Source: Sphingomonas sp. IC-56 (GTDB lineage Bacteria > Pseudomonadota > Alphaproteobacteria > Sphingomonadales > Sphingomonadaceae). Taken from it: DNA of 64,000 nucleotides. Each line of letters opens with the position of its first letter. The stretch's first letter is position 1. Below the pieces are notes generated by a model. The model did no database searches, had not been told where the DNA came from, and was given only the letters and a program-made list of their open reading frames with translations. Both the position numbers and the translations under genes were made by a program. This document shows positions 39,656 to 49,358 of the stretch, in pieces. The stretch is taken from assembly GCF_021043375.1 (NCBI RefSeq), contig NZ_JAJNDV010000003.1, positions 62,001 to 126,000 of the forward strand. Reading direction: 5' to 3'.

Positions 39656-40327
39656 TTAGAGGTCCAGCTTCTCGTAGTCCGCAGGAGGGGGGATGCCCTC
39701 CATCCGCTCGGACAGGAGCGGACGGAAGCTGGGGCGGCTCTTCATGCCGATATACCAGCGCTTGGCCTGTTCGTGGCTCTTCCAGTCGATGCCGCCGAGA
39801 TAATCGGCGATCGAGATCTGCGCGGCGGCGGCAAGATCGGCGAGGCTCATCGTCGCGCCGCCCAGCCAGGTGCGGTGATCGAGCAGGTAATCGATGTAAT
39901 CGAGATGGCCGACCGCAGCCTTCATCGCCGCGCGCAGCACCTGGCCGTCGGGCGACTGCTTGTAGACCAGCCGCTTGAGCATGCGTTCCTGGAGCAGCGG
40001 CGCAGTGATTTCGCTGAAGAACTGGGTGTCGAACCAGATGGTCAGGCGGCGGATTTCGGCGCGGTCGACGGCGGTGCCGTTAATCATCGCGGCCTTGTCG
40101 ACCGTTTCCTCGAAGAACTCGCAGATCACCGCCGAATCGATCAGCGTCACGCCGCGTTCGGTGTCGACCATCACCGGCACCTGGCCGGCGGGGTTCAGGT
40201 CCATGAACTCGTCGCGGCGCATCCAGGGGGATTCGCGCACGGGCTCGTACGCCACGCCCTTTTCGCCCAGCAGCAGGCGAACCTTACGCGAAAAGGGACA
40301 CAGCGGGAATTGAAGGAGCTGCCACAT
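39656..40327 (-). CDS. fzlA: FzlA-like glutathione S-transferase homologue
   Basis: A 223-residue GST-fold protein: thioredoxin-like N terminus (LLQFPLCPFSRKVRLLLGEKG) and helical C terminus. The pattern RRLTIWFDTQFFSEITAPLLQERMLKR and the ending GIPPPADYEKLDL resemble FzlA, an FtsZ-binding GST homologue that coordinates constriction in Caulobacter. Assignment as FzlA is from my memory of the family, and a plain GST is the alternative. It is in no obvious operon; start at ATG 40327. Confidence 0.7.
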   Translation of the reverse strand: MWQLLQFPLCPFSRKVRLLLGEKGVAYEPVRESPWMRRDEFMDLNPAGQVPVMVDTERGVTLIDSAVICEFFEETVDKAAMINGTAVDRAEIRRLTIWFDTQFFSEITAPLLQERMLKRLVYKQSPDGQVLRAAMKAAVGHLDYIDYLLDHRTWLGGATMSLADLAAAAQISIADYLGGIDWKSHEQAKRWYIGMKSRPSFRPLLSERMEGIPPPADYEKLDL

Positions 40328-40373
40328 GCGGTTCTATTGAGCCGCGGTGCGCGGCGCGTCCAGCGCTTCTACG

Positions 40374-40793
40374 TCAATTATCGGTGTCGAGCATCGCAGT
40401 CAGCGGTGCGAGCGCCGCCTGGAGGCGGGCAGCGGTGCGGCCGAGTTCGTCGCCCATCGCCAGCGCGTCATTGGCGACTGCGCCAGCGGTGCGCACGGCA
40501 TTGCGCGTGCCGGCATGGAGCTTGGCCTGGAAGTGCGGATCGCGGCGGCGCTGGATATCGCCCAGCGTGTCGTTGGGGCGTACATCGCCTTCCGGATCGA
40601 CATAGTGGGCGAGCGGGCCGACGCGGGTGTCGAGCACAATGCCGGCGATCTGGTCGACCATCAGCGCCACACCTTCCTGCACCATCGGATTCTCAAGCGC
40701 ACGCGCGGCGGCTTCGGCCTTGCTGTCGGTCTGTGCAGCGGCGGGCGCGGCGATGGCGCAGAGCGCTGCTGCGGCGATGAAAAGGGGACGCAT
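40374..40793 (-). CDS. Secreted hypothetical protein
   Basis: A 139-residue protein with a clear signal peptide (about 21 residues, ending AAAQ), then an Ala-rich helical region. Repeated Ala and charged residues suggest a helical periplasmic protein. I recognise no family. It sits between the gltB 3' end and the fzlA start in the same direction. Confidence 0.7.
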   Translation of the reverse strand: MRPLFIAAAALCAIAAPAAAQTDSKAEAAARALENPMVQEGVALMVDQIAGIVLDTRVGPLAHYVDPEGDVRPNDTLGDIQRRRDPHFQAKLHAGTRNAVRTAGAVANDALAMGDELGRTAARLQAALAPLTAMLDTDN

Positions 40794-40887
40794 ACCATTC
40801 TCCCGAGTCGGCAGGATGGCGCTTACCATAAGTTTCAGCGGCTTAGCAGGGGATGAATGGCCCCGCTCCGAGACCCTGCCCTTCTTC

Positions 40888-40914
40888 GTCACCCCGGCTC
40901 AAGGCCGGGGCGAC
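40888..40914. repeat. REP-like palindrome, copy 3 (short hairpin)
   Basis: A 27-nt copy of the inner palindrome: GTCACCCCGGC, loop TCAA, GGCCGGGGCGAC. It lies between gltB (minus strand end at 40923) and the hypothetical gene start at 40793. Confidence 0.8.
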
Positions 40915-40922
40915 GGGAGAAG

Positions 40923-43900
40923 TTATTCGGCCGCGACGGCCTCGACGCTGTCGTCGAGCGGGTGCGCCAGACGCGTCAGCATTTCCTTGGGCACCACCTG
41001 CCAGAAATGGTTCAGGCTGCGATCCCAGTCGTCGAGCAGGCCGCGCGACCATTTGCTGTCGGTCGCCGCCGCATGCGCTTCGACCATGCCGCGCAGCTTG
41101 GCCTCCCACACCGCCGAGGCGACGCGTTGCCAGACGATGTTCTCCGGGTTGGCGCGGCGGGTAAAATTGGCTTCCGCGTCATAGACGAAGGCCATGCCGC
41201 CGGTCATGCCGGCGCCAAAGTTCTGGCCGACTTCGCCGAGCACCACCGCGGTGCCGCCGGTCATATATTCGCAGCCATTGGCGCCGCAGCCCTCGACTAC
41301 CACGTCGGCGCCCGAGTTGCGTACCGCGAAGCGCTCGCCCGCCTGGCCGGCGGCGAACAGCCGACCCGAGGTGGCGCCATAGAGCACGGTGTTGCCCAGG
41401 ATCGTGTTGCGGCGGCTTTCGATCTGCGAACTGACCATCGGCCGCACGACGATCACCCCGCCCGACAGGCCCTTGCCGACATAGTCGTTGGCGTCGCCGA
41501 ACACTTCCAGCGTGATGCCCTTGCACAGGAACGCGCCGAGCGACTGGCCCGCCGAGCCGCGCAGGCGGACATGCACGTGCCCGTCCTGCAGCGTCGACAT
41601 GCCGAACTTGTTGGTCACTTCGGACGACAGCCGGGTGCCGACCGCGCGGTGGACGTTGCGCACGCTGTAGGTCAGCTGCATCTTCTCGCCGCGCGCGAAC
41701 ACGGGAGCCGCGTCCTTGATCATCTGCGCATCCAGGCTGTCGGGCACTTCGTTGCGGAAGGTGCTCAAGGAGAAGCGCCGCTCGGCGTCGGTCGCATCGA
41801 CCTTGGCGAGGATCGGGTTCAGGTCGAGATCGTCGAGATGCTCGGCGCCGCGGCTGACCTGGCGGAGCAGTTCGGTGCGGCCGACGATCTCGTCCAGGCT
41901 GGTGCAGCCCAGCTTGGCGAGAATCTCGCGCACTTCCTCGGCGATGAAGGTCATCAGGTTGATGACCTTTTCCGGCGTGCCGACGAACTTCGCCCGCAGC
42001 TTCTCGTCCTGGGTGCAGACGCCCACGGGGCAGGTGTTTGAATGGCACTGGCGCACCATGATGCAGCCCATCGCGACCAGGCTCAATGTGCCGATGCCGA
42101 ACTCCTCTGCGCCCAGAATCGCGGCGATGACGATGTCGCGGCCGGTCTTCAATCCGCCGTCGGTGCGCAGCTTCACGCGGCCACGCAGGCCGTTGAGGGT
42201 GAGCGTCTGGTTGACCTCCGAGAGCCCCATTTCCCACGGGGTGCCGGCGTACTTCACGCTGGTCTGGGGCGAAGCGCCGGTGCCGCCGACGTGCCCGGCG
42301 ACCAGGATGACGTCGGCATGCGCCTTAGCGACACCCGCCGCGACGGTGCCGATGCCGGCCGAGCTTACCAGCTTCACGCACACCCGCGCGCGCGGGTTGA
42401 TCATCTTCAAATCGTAGATGAGCTGCGCGAGGTCCTCGATCGAATAGATGTCGTGGTGCGGCGGTGGCGAGATCAGCGTCACGCCGGGGGTGGCATGGCG
42501 CAGCTTGGCGATGAACTCGGTCACCTTGAAGCCGGGCAGCTGGCCGCCCTCGCCGGGCTTGGCGCCCTGCGCCACCTTGATCTCGATCTCGTCGCAGGCA
42601 TTGAGGTATTCCGCCGTCACGCCGAAGCGACCCGAGGCGACCTGCTTGATCACCGAGTTGGCATTGTCGCCATTCTCGTACGGCTTGTAGCGGATCTTGT
42701 CCTCGCCGCCCTCGCCCGACACCGCCTTGGCGCCGATGCGGTTCATCGCGATCGCCAGCGTCTCATGCGCCTCCGGGCTAAGCGCGCCCAGGGACATGCC
42801 CGGCGTGACGAAGCGCTTGCGGATTTCGGTGATCGCCTCGACCTGGTCGATGGCGATCCCTTCCTGCGGGAAGTTGAATTCGAGCAGGTCGCGCAGATAG
42901 ACCGGCGGCAGGTCACGCACGCCGCGCGAGAAGGCGAGGTAGCTGGAATAGCTGTCGGTCGACACCGCGGTCTGAAGCTGGTGCATCAGCTGCGCGGAGA
43001 AGGCGTGCGTCTCGCCGCCATGGCGCTGGCGATAGAAGCCGCCGATCGGCAGTGCCGCTACCGCGCGGTCATAGGCCGCTTCGTGCCGCATCATCGCCGA
43101 GAGGTGGAGCGAGGCATAGCCTTCGCCCGAGATCTTGGCGGGCATGCCGGGGAAGAAATCGTTCACCAGCGCGCGGGAGAGGCCGACCGCTTCGAAATTA
43201 TAGCCGCCGCGATAGGAGGAGATGACGGCGATGCCCATCTTCGACAAGATCTTGAGCAACCCCTCGTCGATCGCCTTGCGGTGGTTCTTGAGGCACTGAT
43301 CGAGGGTGAGGTCGCCGAACAGGCCGCGGCCATGGCGGTCGGCGATGGCGGCTTCGGCCAGATAGGCGTTCACCGTGGTCGCGCCGACGCCGATCAGCAC
43401 CGCATAGTAATGGGTATCGAGGCACTCGCCCGAGCGAACGTTGACGCTGGCATAGGAGCGCAGGCCGCGGCGGACGAGGTGAGTGTGGACCGCGGCCGCG
43501 GCGAGCACGCCGGCGACCGCCGCCTTGTCTTCGTTCTGATGCTCGTCGGTCAGGAACAGTTCGGTGCAGCCGGCGCGGACCGCCTGTTCGGCCTCGTGCC
43601 GGATGCGGGTGATCGCGGCGCGCAATGCCTCTGGGCCGCCACGCGCATCGAAGGTGCAGTCGATCTCACCGCACTGCGGCCCGAAATAGGCGCGCAGGCG
43701 GTGCCATTGGGCGTTGGTCAGCACCGGGCTTTCGAGCACCAGCACCTTCGACGCGTTGGCTTCCTTGTCGAGGATGTTCGCCAGATTGCCGAAGCGGGTC
43801 TTGAGCGACATCACATGGCGTTCGCGCAACGGATCGATCGGCGGGTTCGTGACCTGGCTGAAGTTCTGGCGGAAGAACTGGCTGATCAGGCGCGGCTTGT

Positions 43901-45431
43901 CCGAGATGACGGCCAGCGGGGTGTCGTCGCCCATCGATCCCACGGCTTCCTTGCCGGTTTCGATCATCGGGGCGAGGATTAGCTCCATGTCCTCCAGCGT
44001 CTGGCCCGCCGCGACCTGACGGCGGGTGAGTTCGGCGCGGTCGTAGTGGGCATCAGCGGGGCCATCGGGCAGTTCGTCGAGTGTCAGGAACTCACCGATC
44101 ATTGCGGCGTAATCGGCTTCGCCGGCGATCTGGTCCTTGATTTCGGCGTCGGTGTAGAGCCTGCCCTCGGCGAGATCGACGGCGATCATCTGCCCCGGAC
44201 CCATGCGACCGCGCGCGACCACGGTGGATTCGGGCACCGGCACCATGCCGGTTTCCGACCCGACGATCAGCAGGCCATCGGCGGTCTGCGTGTAGCGCAG
44301 GGGGCGCAGCGCGTTGCGGTCAACCCCGGCCACCGCCCAGCGGCCATCGGTCATCGCCAGCGCGGCCGGGCCGTCCCATGGCTCCATCACACTGGCGAGA
44401 TATTTGTACATCGCCACATGGCTTTCGGGCGTGTCGTCGCCCGGCGCCTCGGGCACCAGCATCAGCTTGGCGGTGGGCGCGTCCCGCCCCGAGCGGCAGA
44501 TCGCCTCGAACACCGCGTCGAGCGCCGCGGTATCGGACGCGCCGGCAGGGATCACCGGCTTGATGTCCTCGCTCTGCTCGCCAAACGCGATGCTCGCCAT
44601 CTTGATCTCGTGGCTGAGCATCCAGTTCTTGTTGCCGCGCACCGTGTTGATCTCGCCATTGTGGGCGAGGCAGCGGAACGGTTGGGCCAGCCACCATTGC
44701 GGGAAGGTGTTGGTGGAATAGCGCTGGTGGAAGATGGCGACGCGGCTGGTGAAGCGCTCGTCGCGAAGGTCGGGGTAGAACTCGCTCAACGATTCAGCGA
44801 GGAACAGGCCCTTGTAGATGATCGAGCGGGTGGACAGCGAGCAGATGTAGAAGCCGCCGACCTGTGCCGCGATCACGCGCTTTTCGATGCGTCGGCGGAC
44901 CAGGTACAGGTTCTTCTCGAACTCGGCCTCGTCCTGATCGTCGGGAAGCGGCCCGGCGATCATGATCTGCTCGATCTCCGGGCGGGTCGCCTGCGCCTTC
45001 ATGCCAATCACCGACACGTCGACCGGCACCTGGCGCCAACCATAGATGGTGTAGCCCGCCTCGATGATCTCGGATTCGACGATGGTGCGGCAGGTCTCCT
45101 GCGCGGCCAGATCGGTGCGCGGCAGGAAGATCATGCCGACGGCCAGCCGGTTGGGCAGCACGCGGTGCCCGCCCATTGCGATCGCATCGTCGAAGAAGCG
45201 CACGGGCAGGTCGACATGGAGCCCGGCGCCGTCGCCGGTCTTGCCATCGGCGTCGACCGCGCCGCGGTGCCACACAGCCTTCAATGCATCGATCGCCGAC
45301 TGAACCACCCGGCGCGAGGCCACGCCGTCGGTCGCCGCGATCAGGCCCACGCCGCAGGCATCACCTTCGAATTCGGGGCGGTACATGCCTTCGCGGGCGA
45401 GGCGGTCGCGTTCGGTCTGGTCGATCGTCAT
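40923..45431 (-). CDS. gltB: Glutamate synthase (NADPH) large subunit
   Basis: A 1502-residue GltB that transfers glutamine amide nitrogen to 2-oxoglutarate. The propeptide is removed before Cys26, the glutaminase nucleophile (GDACGVGLIAATDG). The FMN-binding synthase domain with GVTLISPPPHHDIYSIED and VKLVSSAGIGTVAAGV, the 3Fe-4S cluster motif CIMVRQCHSNTCPVGVC, and the C-terminal GXGXG beta-helix (GGTAVVLGEVGQNFGAGMTGG) are all present. It is downstream of two DUF2059 genes, while gltD lies further upstream on the same strand. Start at ATG 45431. Confidence 0.97.
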   Translation of the reverse strand: MTIDQTERDRLAREGMYRPEFEGDACGVGLIAATDGVASRRVVQSAIDALKAVWHRGAVDADGKTGDGAGLHVDLPVRFFDDAIAMGGHRVLPNRLAVGMIFLPRTDLAAQETCRTIVESEIIEAGYTIYGWRQVPVDVSVIGMKAQATRPEIEQIMIAGPLPDDQDEAEFEKNLYLVRRRIEKRVIAAQVGGFYICSLSTRSIIYKGLFLAESLSEFYPDLRDERFTSRVAIFHQRYSTNTFPQWWLAQPFRCLAHNGEINTVRGNKNWMLSHEIKMASIAFGEQSEDIKPVIPAGASDTAALDAVFEAICRSGRDAPTAKLMLVPEAPGDDTPESHVAMYKYLASVMEPWDGPAALAMTDGRWAVAGVDRNALRPLRYTQTADGLLIVGSETGMVPVPESTVVARGRMGPGQMIAVDLAEGRLYTDAEIKDQIAGEADYAAMIGEFLTLDELPDGPADAHYDRAELTRRQVAAGQTLEDMELILAPMIETGKEAVGSMGDDTPLAVISDKPRLISQFFRQNFSQVTNPPIDPLRERHVMSLKTRFGNLANILDKEANASKVLVLESPVLTNAQWHRLRAYFGPQCGEIDCTFDARGGPEALRAAITRIRHEAEQAVRAGCTELFLTDEHQNEDKAAVAGVLAAAAVHTHLVRRGLRSYASVNVRSGECLDTHYYAVLIGVGATTVNAYLAEAAIADRHGRGLFGDLTLDQCLKNHRKAIDEGLLKILSKMGIAVISSYRGGYNFEAVGLSRALVNDFFPGMPAKISGEGYASLHLSAMMRHEAAYDRAVAALPIGGFYRQRHGGETHAFSAQLMHQLQTAVSTDSYSSYLAFSRGVRDLPPVYLRDLLEFNFPQEGIAIDQVEAITEIRKRFVTPGMSLGALSPEAHETLAIAMNRIGAKAVSGEGGEDKIRYKPYENGDNANSVIKQVASGRFGVTAEYLNACDEIEIKVAQGAKPGEGGQLPGFKVTEFIAKLRHATPGVTLISPPPHHDIYSIEDLAQLIYDLKMINPRARVCVKLVSSAGIGTVAAGVAKAHADVILVAGHVGGTGASPQTSVKYAGTPWEMGLSEVNQTLTLNGLRGRVKLRTDGGLKTGRDIVIAAILGAEEFGIGTLSLVAMGCIMVRQCHSNTCPVGVCTQDEKLRAKFVGTPEKVINLMTFIAEEVREILAKLGCTSLDEIVGRTELLRQVSRGAEHLDDLDLNPILAKVDATDAERRFSLSTFRNEVPDSLDAQMIKDAAPVFARGEKMQLTYSVRNVHRAVGTRLSSEVTNKFGMSTLQDGHVHVRLRGSAGQSLGAFLCKGITLEVFGDANDYVGKGLSGGVIVVRPMVSSQIESRRNTILGNTVLYGATSGRLFAAGQAGERFAVRNSGADVVVEGCGANGCEYMTGGTAVVLGEVGQNFGAGMTGGMAFVYDAEANFTRRANPENIVWQRVASAVWEAKLRGMVEAHAAATDSKWSRGLLDDWDRSLNHFWQVVPKEMLTRLAHPLDDSVEAVAAE

Positions 45432-45471
45432 GGCGTTAGTCCTAAGGCGCAGGAATATGGCGGGCGGCGGA

Positions 45472-46218
45472 TCAATCCTCCGCGTCGTCCGCCCCTGCTT
45501 CCGGTTCCGGGTTGGTCTTGAGCGTATCGGGCGAGACGCCGAGCAGCTTGCCCAGCTTGTCGCGCTCGGCGGGAGTCAGGTCGCTGTTGGTGCGCGGCTT
45601 GGGCAGACTGGCCACCGCCGCTTCGGCCTTGGCCATCATGTCGGGCATGCGCTTGGTCATTTCCGGGACCATGTCGGACATGATCTTCACCATCTCCGGA
45701 TCCATGAACAGCTGGAGCGACTTGAGCGCGTAGTGGCGGCCTGCGGGAGTGGCGAAGAAGCGGTCCATCTCGCTCAGTTCGGCGCCGCTGAACTCGCGGG
45801 CATAGGCGCGCGACAGGCCTTCGCGCATCGCCGGTTCCATGCTGCCCATCATCTCCGTCATGCCGCCCATCATCGCGTCGGTGCTGCGCTTCAGCCGGTC
45901 GCGCCAATGCGGGTCGTAGATCGCCATGACCTGCTCCACCGTTCCCTGACCAAGGCTGCTCGCCTCCTCCTGGGTGATGCCGCTCAGCCGCGCCAGTTCC
46001 TGCACCGGCAGCTGGCCCACCGATTGCGTCATGCTGCCCATCAGCGGACCCATGCTCTGGTCCATCATCCGCTTGTAGGTCCCGGGCGGCAGCAGCTTGC
46101 CGACGACCTGGCGCGCGGCGGTGAGGCGGGCGGGATCGGCCGGGGTCTGGGCGAACGCGCTGCCGGTGGCGAGCGCCAGCGCGGCGGCGATGGCCAGCAT
46201 CTTGTCGACGCGGATCAC
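45472..46218 (-). CDS. DUF2059-type secreted protein
   Basis: A 248-residue protein with a signal peptide ending near AFAQ. It is Met-rich (e.g. MMGGMTEMMGSMEPAM) and has the DUF2059-like helical segment YAREFSGAELSEMDRFFATP followed by AGRHYALKS. The GTG 46218 start overlaps the stop of the upstream DUF2059 gene (GTGA). It lies between gltD and gltB in the same direction. Function unknown; a periplasmic helical protein. It is related to its upstream neighbour, suggesting duplication. Confidence 0.82.
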   Translation of the reverse strand: MIRVDKMLAIAAALALATGSAFAQTPADPARLTAARQVVGKLLPPGTYKRMMDQSMGPLMGSMTQSVGQLPVQELARLSGITQEEASSLGQGTVEQVMAIYDPHWRDRLKRSTDAMMGGMTEMMGSMEPAMREGLSRAYAREFSGAELSEMDRFFATPAGRHYALKSLQLFMDPEMVKIMSDMVPEMTKRMPDMMAKAEAAVASLPKPRTNSDLTPAERDKLGKLLGVSPDTLKTNPEPEAGADDAED

Positions 46219-46904
46219 GGCTTCTTGCCCTTGAGGAACTGCGCGGCGGACTGAGCGGCGAGCGCCTTCATGCGGGCTTCGTTGGCGGCGATCAGGCGAG
46301 TCGACCAGGCCTGGCTGGCGGCGGTGATCTTGGGGTTAAGTGCTTGAAGTTTCTGGGCTGCCGGGCTGCCGCCGAACGCCATCAGTGCCGGGTAGTCCTC
46401 GGGCGTCAGCGAGCTCATCAGCGATGCCATCGCCGCCTGCTGCATCTGCTCCTGCGACTGATCGGGCTTGTCGCCGATCGAGCGGTACATCTGCGCGGCG
46501 ACCTTGCGGCCCGTGGCGCTTTCCAGGAAGGTGCGGGCTTCGGCGATCTCGCCCGCAGTCATATCGGCCTGGATCAGGCGCGACACGTCGCTGCGCAGCG
46601 CCGGCAACTCGCCCTTCATGACCTTCAGGAACTCAGCGCGGACCTGGCCTGCGACATGATCCTTCATGCCTGGGTTCGCGGCGTACATCTTCTGCGTGGC
46701 GGGATCGCCCGCCAGCTGCTGCTCCATGCCATAGGTGAAGGAGCGGCTGGCGACGTCGGTCATCGCCGCATCGCTCAGCATAACGCCGACCAGCCGGTCG
46801 GCCTCCGCCTTGGCGTTCGCCGCCTGGAGAACGGGATGCGCCTGCGCCGGCAAGGAAGCGACGGTGGCGGTGCCCAGCAGCAGGGCGGCAAACACAGACT
46901 TCAT
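46215..46904 (-). CDS. DUF2059 domain-containing secreted protein
   Basis: A 229-residue exported protein with a signal peptide ending AQAH and a DUF2059 segment (MTAGEIAEARTFLESATGRK VAAQM region, residues ~110-135). The start has AAGGAA 6 nt upstream. It starts 12 nt after the gltD stop and overlaps the next gene, so these two genes are embedded in the gltD-gltB transcription unit. Biological role unknown. Confidence 0.85.
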   Translation of the reverse strand: MKSVFAALLLGTATVASLPAQAHPVLQAANAKAEADRLVGVMLSDAAMTDVASRSFTYGMEQQLAGDPATQKMYAANPGMKDHVAGQVRAEFLKVMKGELPALRSDVSRLIQADMTAGEIAEARTFLESATGRKVAAQMYRSIGDKPDQSQEQMQQAAMASLMSSLTPEDYPALMAFGGSPAAQKLQALNPKITAASQAWSTRLIAANEARMKALAAQSAAQFLKGKKP

Positions 46905-46915
46905 GGTGGTTTCCT

Positions 46916-48358
46916 TCAAGCGGCCCGCACGGCCGATGCCGCGCGCGCCCGCATCCAGGCATGCATGTGCGCCGCCACGTCGCGGCCGTCGCGAATCGCC
47001 CAGACGACCAGACTCGCGCCCCGCACGATATCGCCCGCCGCGAACACGCCGTCGAGGCTGGTCATCATCGTGCGCCCGTCGGTGCGCAGCGTGCCCCAGC
47101 GGGTGACGCCGAGCGCCTCCGCGCCGAACATCTTGGGCAGGTCCTCCGCCTCGAAGCCCAGCGCCTTGATCACCAGGTCGGCGGGGAGGTCCATGGCGCC
47201 GCCGGGATCGACTTCCGGCGCGCGGCGGCCCGTTGCGTCGGGAGCGCCGAGGCGCATGCGCGAGGCGCGCACGCCGGTTACCGCATCGCCGCCGTCGAAC
47301 GCTTCGGGGGCGGACAGCCAGACGAACTCGACGCCTTCCTCCTCGGCATTGGCGACTTCGCGCTGCGAGCCGGGCATATTGGCGCGGTCGCGGCGGTAGA
47401 GGCACTTCACCGACGCCGCACCCTGGCGCACCGCGGTGCGGACGCAGTCCATCGCCGTGTCGCCGCCGCCGACCACCACGACATGCTTGCCCTCCGCATT
47501 GAGGCTACCATCGTCGAACGCCGGCACCGCGTCGCCGAAGCTCTTGCGGTTGGAAGCCGTCAGGTAATCCAGCGCCTCGACCACGCCCTGCGCACCGACG
47601 CCCGGCGCCTTGATGCCGCGCGCCTTGTACACGCCGGTGGCGACCAGCACCGCGTCGTGGCGGCTGCGCAGTTCGTCCAGGCTCGCGTCGCGGCCGACTT
47701 CGAAGCTGGTGTGGAAGACGATGCCGCCTTCCTCCAGCCGGGCGACGCGGCGCATCACCACGTCTTTTTCCAGCTTGAAGCCGGGGATCCCATAGGTCAG
47801 CAGCCCGCCGGCACGGTCGTGCCGGTCATAGACATGCACGGCATAGCCCATCTCGCGCAGATATTCGGCGGCGCTGAGCCCGGCAGGCCCCGCGCCGATG
47901 ATGCCGACCGACTGGCCCTTGTCCGGGCCGGGGCGCACCGGCTCCACCCAGCCTTCTTCCCAAGCCTTGTCGGTGATGAACTTCTCGACCGACCCGATGG
48001 TGACGGCGCCGTGGCCGGAGAATTCGATGACGCAATTGCCTTCGCACAGCCGATCCTGCGGGCAGATGCGGCCGCAGATCTCGGGCATTGTCGAGGTGGC
48101 GTTGGAGAGCTGATAGGCTTCCTGCAACCGCCCTTCCGCCGTCAGGCGCAGCCAATCGGGGATGTGGTTGTGCAGCGGGCAATGCACCGAGCAATAGGGC
48201 ACGCCGCATTGCGAGCAGCGGCCGGCCTGCGCCTCGGCATCCGGCACCGCATAGCGGTTGGCGATCTCCCGGAAATCCTCCGCACGAAGATCGGCCGGGC
48301 GCTTGGCGGGATACGCCTGGTCGCGCCCCACGAATTTGAGCATCGCATCATTTGCCAT
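46916..48358 (-). CDS. gltD: Glutamate synthase small subunit
   Basis: A 480-residue FAD-, FeS- and NADPH-binding subunit that passes electrons to GltB. The N-terminal cysteine clusters (CSQCGVPYCSVHCPLHN and ICPQDRLCEGNC) bind two 4Fe-4S centres. The FAD motif GAGPAGLSAAEYL and NADPH motif VVGGGDTAMD follow. Start at ATG 48358. It is the first gene of the unit gltD-DUF2059-DUF2059-gltB. Confidence 0.97.
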   Translation of the reverse strand: MANDAMLKFVGRDQAYPAKRPADLRAEDFREIANRYAVPDAEAQAGRCSQCGVPYCSVHCPLHNHIPDWLRLTAEGRLQEAYQLSNATSTMPEICGRICPQDRLCEGNCVIEFSGHGAVTIGSVEKFITDKAWEEGWVEPVRPGPDKGQSVGIIGAGPAGLSAAEYLREMGYAVHVYDRHDRAGGLLTYGIPGFKLEKDVVMRRVARLEEGGIVFHTSFEVGRDASLDELRSRHDAVLVATGVYKARGIKAPGVGAQGVVEALDYLTASNRKSFGDAVPAFDDGSLNAEGKHVVVVGGGDTAMDCVRTAVRQGAASVKCLYRRDRANMPGSQREVANAEEEGVEFVWLSAPEAFDGGDAVTGVRASRMRLGAPDATGRRAPEVDPGGAMDLPADLVIKALGFEAEDLPKMFGAEALGVTRWGTLRTDGRTMMTSLDGVFAAGDIVRGASLVVWAIRDGRDVAAHMHAWMRARAASAVRAA

Positions 48359-48501
48359 GCCGTACGTTTAGCGATGCAGCAGACCCAAGTCACGCATGAT
48401 TCGAACAATAGGTCAGCAATGCTGTCCCAGTTCTTCAGAGCAGCTCCCGCAGGGGCTAGCATTCCGCTTCTTCAGCGGAGAAGAAGAGGCCGAACCGGAC
48501 C

Positions 48502-49302
48502 TTATCGCATCGACAGCCAGATCAGCGCCGCCGTGCCCGCGACGATTCGGTACCAGGCAAAGGGTGCGAAGCCGTGCTTCGTCACCACCGCGAGGAACGC
48601 CTTCACCACCGCCAGCGCCACGATGAACGACACCACGAAGCCGACGGCAATCAGCCCGAAACTGTCCGCGGTGAGCGCATCGCGGTGTTTGAACAACTGG
48701 AGCACGGTCGCGCCGGTGAGCGTCGGCAGCGCCAGGAAGAAGCTGAAATCGGCGGCGGTGCGGCGGTCCACGCCCAGCGCCATCGCCCCCATGATCGTCG
48801 CGCCCGAGCGGCTGACGCCCGGGATCATCGCGATGCACTGCACCAGGCCGATCTTAACCGACTGAGAGAACGACACGCCGGCGATGCCGAGCACATTTTT
48901 GGTCCGCGCCAGCCGCTCCACCACCAGGATGCCGATGCCGCCGGCGATCAGTGCCCAGGCGACGATCACCGCGTTTTCGAGCAGCGCCTCGATCTGATCG
49001 TTGAACAACAGCCCCAGCGCCACGGCGGGCACGAAGGCGATCAGCAGGTTGCGCACGAACCGCACCGAATTGGCTTCCCAGGACAGTAGGCCGCGCCCGA
49101 CCGCCAGAAAGGTGCGCCAATACAGCACCACGATCGCCAGGATCGCGCCGGGCTGGATGGCGATGTTGAACACCGCCCATTGCGCCGCGTCATAGCCCAT
49201 CAGCTCGCTGGCCAGGATCAAGTGTCCGGTGGAGGACACCGGCAGGAATTCTGTGATGCCCTCGACGATGCCGAGCAGGATCGCCACGAGATATTCGTTC
49301 AT
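48502..49302 (-). CDS. uppP: Undecaprenyl-diphosphate phosphatase
   Basis: A 266-residue inner-membrane enzyme (BacA family) that recycles the lipid carrier for peptidoglycan. The active-site motif GIVEGITEFLPVSSTGHLIL (residues 12-31) and the second motif IPGVSRSGATIMGA near residue 165 are present, with about eight hydrophobic segments. ATG 49302 gives the correct N terminus. Confidence 0.96.
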   Translation of the reverse strand: MNEYLVAILLGIVEGITEFLPVSSTGHLILASELMGYDAAQWAVFNIAIQPGAILAIVVLYWRTFLAVGRGLLSWEANSVRFVRNLLIAFVPAVALGLLFNDQIEALLENAVIVAWALIAGGIGILVVERLARTKNVLGIAGVSFSQSVKIGLVQCIAMIPGVSRSGATIMGAMALGVDRRTAADFSFFLALPTLTGATVLQLFKHRDALTADSFGLIAVGFVVSFIVALAVVKAFLAVVTKHGFAPFAWYRIVAGTAALIWLSMR

Positions 49303-49358
49303 TCGCTGTTCCCCGCCCCCTGCTTGGCGCCGCGGCCCCCGCCGCGGCGATTACCGCG

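Noticed and set aside
42042..43982. 646-codon plus-strand frame opposite gltB
   Set aside because: gltB has all catalytic and cluster motifs on the other strand; this frame has antisense composition (HR/LA-rich).
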